Shown here in pieces: positions 8,077 through 11,884 of a DNA stretch of 11,884 bases. Location of the stretch: the NCBI GenBank assembly GCA_003573635.1, contig QUTJ01031457.1, positions 1 through 11,884 of the forward strand. The letters run 5' to 3'. A program made the translations under genes and the position numbers. Numbering within the stretch: position 1 is the stretch's first letter; each line of letters opens with the position of its first letter. The notes beneath the pieces were generated by a model that saw nothing but the letters and a program-made list of their open reading frames with translations, had not been told where the DNA came from and did not search any database. Origin of the DNA: Goniomonas avonlea. Taxonomy: Eukaryota; Cryptophyceae; Goniomonadida; Goniomonadaceae.

Positions 8077-8243
8077 CTGTCGCAGGAGAAGGCACGGGCT
8101 GAAGACGCTGAGGCAGCAATGGTTGTGGCCACGGGAGAGGCGGCCGACAAGGCTCGCAAGCTAAAGGAGAGGGGGGGGGGGGGGGGGGGGGGGGGGCAGA
8201 GACAGAGAGAGAGGCCAGGGCGCTCAAGAGACTGAACCGTTGA
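8077..8243 (+). CDS. Possible coiled-coil exon interrupted by a 26-G run
   Basis: After a GTGTGCAG acceptor, the plus strand reads LSQEKARAEDAEAAMVVATG then EAADKARKLKE, a charged Ala-rich helix. It then enters 26 consecutive G (8171-8196). Past the run, a different frame continues in the same style (AETEREARALKRLNR) to TGA at 8241-8243. With the given run length the two halves are out of frame. The upstream exons are not identified. Confidence 0.28.
8171..8196. repeat. Poly-G homopolymer, 26 G
   Basis: Uninterrupted G at 8171-8196. Length is prone to sequencing and assembly error, and the tract can form a G-quadruplex. It separates two coiled-coil-like segments that are in different frames. 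Confidence 0.95.
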
Positions 8244-8404
8244 GGAAGGCTTCTCAGCGGCTCGTGAATACAGACTTTGTATTGCTATCCTGTTTTGCGG
8301 TTGACTCGTTAGACCAGAGATCCGATCGACAATTGACGTGGATGCGACGTGGGGATCTGAAAAAATGTGAATAAGACAGAGCCGGGGGAGGCTAGCGCGA
8401 GGTG

Positions 8405-8406
<2 letters not shown>

Positions 8407-8449
<43 letters not shown>
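8407..8449. repeat. (GA)n microsatellite
   Basis: About 21 perfect GA units. On the minus strand this reads as alternating Ser/Leu, which produces spurious open frames. Confidence 0.95.
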
Positions 8450-8452
<3 letters not shown>

Positions 8453-8790
8453 CAGCGGAGAGATCTGACGGGCTCCGAATGCACTGGCAACGCCGTCGTC
8501 ATTTGAATCCACGCCCTCCTGCTCGGCCAACAACGGCTAGACCCCCTCGCCCGACGTTGTGAGAGTGTCCTTGACTGCTCACTAGCTCTTGGAATTGGTG
8601 GAATACACCTCTCTCCACTCTCTCCGTCTGAGAGAGGGTGAGCGAGGCCGGGGAGAGAGGGTGGGCAAGGGCAACGAGAGAGGGTGGGGGGGACTGGTTG
8701 AATACAAGTCCTGATCTCGCTTAACTCCGTTAAATCCCCTGAAAGCAGTTTTAGGGCCAATTTTTTTGAGCTGCGACCTCCCCAGGGATT

Positions 8791-9235
8791 AATGGGTATA
8801 ATTTTGACTGAGACCCCTCCGTCAAGCTCGAAATGGGAATTTGGATTGAGACCCCCCATACCGGTTGAGAGATATGAGGGAATTAAAGACCGATCATTAA
8901 CCGCTTCTCTTTTTTTTGGAATGTGACCGGCCCATGTTGCGAAATTGGCCACCCTAGCCTGTCACTAGCGCAGTCAGCCGCGTTAATTGTATATTTCCGA
9001 CTTGCATGCGTGCAATTTCAAAATTATATATGTGATCATGTACGAGATCTCTCTCGATTTAATTGCAACTAGGAGAGAATTATACCCTCGAAAAATGGAA
9101 CTAGGCCGGGATCGAAAAACAGTGCCGGTACAGTGAGGCCCCCCTTTGCGAATTAATGCCGGTATATTGACTAGACCTAGATCATCGGGAAATGGGATTT
9201 GACTGGGACCCCCCATCTATATTGGAAATGGGTTG
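8791..9235. repeat. Degenerate ~40-bp repeat, four copies
   Basis: Copies starting with AATGGG lie at 8791, 8832, 9191 and 9227. The first three carry a following TTTGA-like and GAGACCCC or GGGACCCC block, and the last is truncated. Copies 1-2 and 3-4 are near-adjacent pairs (41 and 36 bp apart), separated by about 360 bp of AT-rich sequence. Confidence 0.6.
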
Positions 9236-9519
9236 TTTTTTGACATGAATTATAAGGCAATGTACAATCGAAAGTGCATGGCGCATTAAAAAAAGACCAA
9301 GCCGGCCGGGCTCCGATTAAACGGATTTATAATCTCAGGACTTGTACTCGGAGGATTACAAACCATTGAACTCCTTAAGATCCGGCGAAAGAAGACAGCT
9401 CGACCCAGCTTTGACCGGTACGCGACTTGGACACCGCGGCCGCAGCTGTAGCACACAGTCGGCCAGCACTGCAACGCGCTTAAAGATCTTAAGAGCGATA
9501 CGCGTACACAAATTGCACA

Positions 9520-9605
9520 CACCACTCATGCTCACTCAACACGCACGCACGCGCACACACATCACAAACACCGTCACCCAATCACACTCACTCACTCACG
9601 TCACT
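9520..9605. repeat. CA/CTCA-rich microsatellite
   Basis: Degenerate CACACA, ACGCACGC and CTCACTCA units follow one another. It is low-complexity and not coding. Confidence 0.75.
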
Positions 9606-10300
9606 TCGAGGCTCCTAGCAGCGTCTCCCCCTCCTCCCTCTTTCCCTCTCCCTCATAACAGAAGGCCGCACGGCGACGGCGAGAGCCAGGGGGGAAGGGG
9701 GGGGGGGAAGGACGCATCGTTTCCTCTGACGTGTTTCTGTGAAGGTCATCTGATTCAGAGCTACCTCAAGCAACAAAAGATCTTGATCTCGCTGTGGTCT
9801 GGAGACTGCGATTTCTGGCATGGGTCGAAGAGGCGGAGGGAGCCCTTGGAAAGGGCACACCCCGAGCTGTTGGGCGCGAACCGCCTGCTAAACTCTATGA
9901 AGTGCGGCGCTATACGCGGGTTCGGGTTAACACAGAGCTAGATCCATGCCGAATAGCGATCCCCTGTGGTCCGGGAGAAGGACTGGTTCTGCGGTCCCCG
10001 TGTCAGACTTGGTGTGCAAGCGGCCTGATGAGACTGACATGTTTTCGGACATTCGTCGGCAGGGTCGCCGATGCGGTTCAGGCGCGATCCGAGCTCGCCA
10101 TCGGTTTCTTTCCAGACACCCCAGCAGTGGCGATCTGTGCACGCTGCGCGATCTCCATGCACGAGGAGCGCTAGTTTGGCTTCGATTCGAGAGTTTTCGA
10201 GATTCGACTCCACCATGATTCTCGCCGTTGCTGTTGCCTCTGCTGGCCCTCTCTGGGGTTCAAATCCTCCTCCGCCTTGTTGCACAGAGTCCTTTTTATT
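9606..10300. other. Stretch with coding-like frames on both strands, strand unresolved
   Basis: Several frames of 60-120 codons are open. On minus, one from an ATG at 10214 reads MVESNLENSRIEAKLALLVHGD, and another frame nearby ends in LLPDHRGSLFGMDLALC. On plus, one from 9946 reads MPNSDPLWSGRRTGSAVPVS. None matches a family I recognise, and no chain of GT-AG introns joins them uniquely. It probably holds at least one exon or a decayed gene. A G-rich tract lies at about 9690-9708. Confidence 0.3.
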
Positions 10301-10365
10301 GTAGGTCGGTCAATATACAGAGATATAATTCAGAACCACTTACATGGCTTCGCCCCGGTCCAACG

Positions 10366-10375
10366 TATATAAATA
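10366..10375 (+). promoter_or_regulatory. TATA-box-like element
   Basis: TATATAAATA lies 40 bp upstream of the ATG at 10415 in a locally AT-rich stretch, a spacing compatible with a core promoter and a very short 5' leader. It is the clearest TATA-like match I noticed in the window. Confidence 0.35.
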
Positions 10376-10414
10376 CCATACGTACACAAATATCCTATAC
10401 GCATATAAACTATC

Positions 10415-10666
10415 ATGGCGGTCTCAGTGGGTCCCGCCGAGCCCAAAGTGGAGCGGATCGCTGAGAGAGCCTCGCGCGTGTCAACAATAGTCAATTTGTG
10501 TCAAGGTGGTAGGGACCCTCCTCGGCATCCACACACCTCGTTAAGGTTTCATACAGAGCAACGTTTTCGCGTCACGATCGCCAATTCGATCAGTATCGAC
10601 AAAATCGCCGTCCAATACGCCGATGCTCAAGGCATTCCTGAGTCACAGGAGAAGAAACTGGCATAG
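10415..10666 (+). CDS. Small ORF of unknown function containing a satellite unit
   Basis: 83 residues, from MAVSVGPAEPKVERIAERAS to a Lys-rich end (ESQEKKLA) and a TAG stop. The middle (residues ~25-47) is translated from a copy of the GTCAAGGTGG satellite found in bulk downstream. That copy can be read as a 51-nt GT-AG intron (10506-10556). Removal keeps the frame and joins NLCQ to EQRFRVTIANSISIDKIAVQ. No family is recognised. It may be a genuine short gene with a TATA-like box upstream, or chance. Confidence 0.3.
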   Translation: MAVSVGPAEPKVERIAERASRVSTIVNLCQGGRDPPRHPHTSLRFHTEQRFRVTIANSISIDKIAVQYADAQGIPESQEKKLA

Positions 10667-10954
10667 TTAATGCTTGCCTGCCCAGCAGCTATCGGAATGG
10701 TTGAACACACACTCTTCCCCCTCTCTCTCCCTTGTGACGGTCCTTGGCTGCTGAGAGAGGGTGGACCGAGAGAGCTGCCGAGAGAACTGCTGAGAGAGGG
10801 CAGTGAACCCCACCGCCACCGCCTCTATTGGGCAATAAATATCCGATAACCTACTAGTGCGGTGGAGACGTCCAACCGTTCGCGTGTGTGTGCGCGCGGT
10901 CAAACTCGTGACAGGCGCGCCAAAAATGGTGTGGTTGCAGAGCCACCTCGACAT

Positions 10955-11630
10955 GTCAAGGTGGTGAGGAGCCTCCTCGGCACCCACGCGCCTGTCGAGC
11001 TTTCTCACGGAGGGCGGAGACCGGCTCGAACCACGCGCGTGTCAAAAACGGTCAAAAAGGGTCAAGGCGGAGGGGGCCCTCCTCCCCTCCTCGGCATCCA
11101 CAAGCTGGACAGAGGGAGCCGCCGCTCGACCCACGCGCGTGCCAACCGTAGTAAAACTGGGTCAAGGTGGGTGCAGACCCACCTCGACATCCACACTGCC
11201 AAGGTGGTGAGGACCCTCCCCAGCACCCACACGCCGCGCCAGTCGAGCTTTCACACAGAGGGACGAGACTTCTCGACCACGCGCGGGTCAACCATAGTAA
11301 AAATGGGTCAAGGTGGTTGGGACCCACCTCGACATCCACACTGTCAAGGTGGTGACCCTCCTGCATCCGCACGCCTGTCGAGCTTTCACACGGAGGGGGG
11401 AGACCGGATCGACCCACGTGTCAAAAACGGTCAAACAGGGCCAAGGTGGTAGCGGACCAACCTCGACATCCACGCTGTCAAGGTGGTCGGGACCCTCCTC
11501 CCCTCCTCAGCATCCACAAGCTCGACAGAGGGACGAGCCCCTCTCGACCTACGCGTGCCCCTCGGGGCCGTGTCAAATAGGGTCAAGGTGGCGAGGACCC
11601 TCCTCAGCGTCCACACGCCTGCCGAGCCTA
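10955..11630. repeat. Composite GTCAAGGTGG satellite
   Basis: The motif GTCAAGGTGG, or a one-base variant, occurs at 10955, 11061, 11161, 11199, 11307, 11343, 11441, 11477 and 11582. Three close pairs (36-38 bp) recur every 134-146 bp, and single units are spaced 100-106 bp. Between motifs the units share CCCTCCTC, CATCCACA, GTCGAGCTTTCACAC and GACCCACGCG blocks. An isolated copy lies upstream near 10500. A plus frame is open for about 590 bp through the array, but its sequence merely follows the repeat. Confidence 0.88.
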
Positions 11631-11633
11631 TAC

Positions 11634-11884
11634 ATCTGCCCCGCGGCCCAGCAGACCAGACACAGCCAGTCGAGAACAACAAGGCCCAGGAGCAGAGACA
11701 CCGCCCACGCAGACAGCCACAGGCCGAGGCGGTCACGCTTGAAGGTGTGCGCAAGCTGATACACCTCCGTCACGCACAGGACCGCGACAAGCACAAAGGC
11801 TGTCGCTGTCACGCCCCGCGTCCAGTAAGGCAGCGGCGGCCGCGCAACCCTCGGGGCCGGCGCTGTGTGCGGGTGCGTGAGAGA
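11634..11884 (-). CDS. Membrane protein exon, truncated by the window edge
   Basis: The minus frame is open from the window edge. After a Pro-rich stretch (APAPRVARPPLPYWTRG) come two hydrophobic segments, ATAFVLVAVLCVTEVYQLA and WAVSLLLGLVVLDWLCLVCW, joined by a short basic loop (HTFKRDRLG). It ends at a candidate donor (AT|GTATAG at 11633), next to the satellite. The two-helix hairpin could come from a transporter or channel; a weak similarity to the S2-S3 region of polycystin-type channels is not enough to name it. The start and the rest of the gene lie beyond 11884. Confidence 0.42.

Larger units (their letters stand above)
8244..9340. other. Non-coding, repeat-bearing stretch
   Basis: No supported gene. 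It contains a GA microsatellite (8407-8449), G-rich GAGAGAGGGTG motifs (8625-8700), a short dispersed repeat built on AATGGG...GACCCC, and an AT-rich segment (8980-9290). The longest minus frame (8952-8392) is a translation of these repeats, with no recognisable domain. Confidence 0.5.

Noticed and set aside
8392-8952. 186-codon minus-strand open frame
   Set aside because: Its C-terminal part is the GA microsatellite read as Ser/Leu, and its N-terminal part covers the AATGGG...GACCCC repeats. No splice-supported or family evidence was found.
10862-11452. 196-codon open frame on the plus strand
   Set aside because: It runs through the composite satellite, and its repeats (QGG-DPPRHPH, SSFHTEG) simply mirror the DNA units. 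Unit lengths vary in ways that shift frame, and no domain is visible.
1-11884. tRNA, rRNA, CRISPR array or bacterial operon signals
   Set aside because: No cloverleaf, rRNA-like block or regularly spaced palindromic repeat with unique spacers was seen. The tandem arrays have no distinct spacers, and the genes are intron-bearing.

Overview
The window is eukaryotic nuclear DNA, most likely from a unicellular protist or alga; the lineage cannot be fixed from this sequence alone. The coding regions I can reconstruct are split by canonical GT-AG introns that are mostly 37-58 nt long. Spaces between genes are small but full of microsatellites, homopolymers and minisatellites, and there are no bacterial-style operons. 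One ambiguous base (position 3218) sits inside a poly-C run, so this is assembled, imperfect sequence.

Layout. (1) 51-1225, minus: a six-exon histidine phosphatase (phosphoglycerate-mutase-like) gene with all catalytic residues. (2) 1226-1427: an AT-rich spacer shared with a divergent gene. (3) 1428 to about 4659, plus: a multi-exon gene for a two-membrane-segment protein with a Cys-rich middle domain and Ser/Thr-Pro-rich ends. One intron of about 1.4 kb is filled with simple repeats and a 35-bp tandem repeat. (4) 4660-5200: CA-rich and 32-bp tandem repeats. (5) 5337-5901, minus: a probable multi-exon gene of unknown function. (6) 6025-6387, minus: a 120-residue basic protein with a WWE-like segment. 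(7) 6586-7667, plus: a complete five-exon PAQR (adiponectin receptor / haemolysin-III superfamily) seven-membrane-segment protein of 289 residues with all metal-ligand motifs. It stands head-to-head with the WWE-like gene. (8) 7700-8243: two coiled-coil-like coding fragments on opposite strands, the second broken by a 26-G run. (9) 8244-10300: mostly non-coding, with a GA microsatellite, a short dispersed repeat and one stretch where coding strand cannot be decided. (10) 10366-10666: a TATA-like element followed by a small ORF that contains a satellite unit. (11) 10955-11630: a composite GTCAAGGTGG satellite. (12) 11634-11884, minus: one exon of a membrane protein that runs off the window edge.

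The genes look like an ordinary collinear stretch of unrelated housekeeping and membrane genes; no pathway links them. The firmest results are the spliced histidine phosphatase and PAQR models, in which every intron restores a conserved family motif. The most unusual item is the 3' satellite, some units of which look like 51-55 nt GT-AG introns and one of which lies inside a small ORF. That raises, without proving, an introner-like origin.
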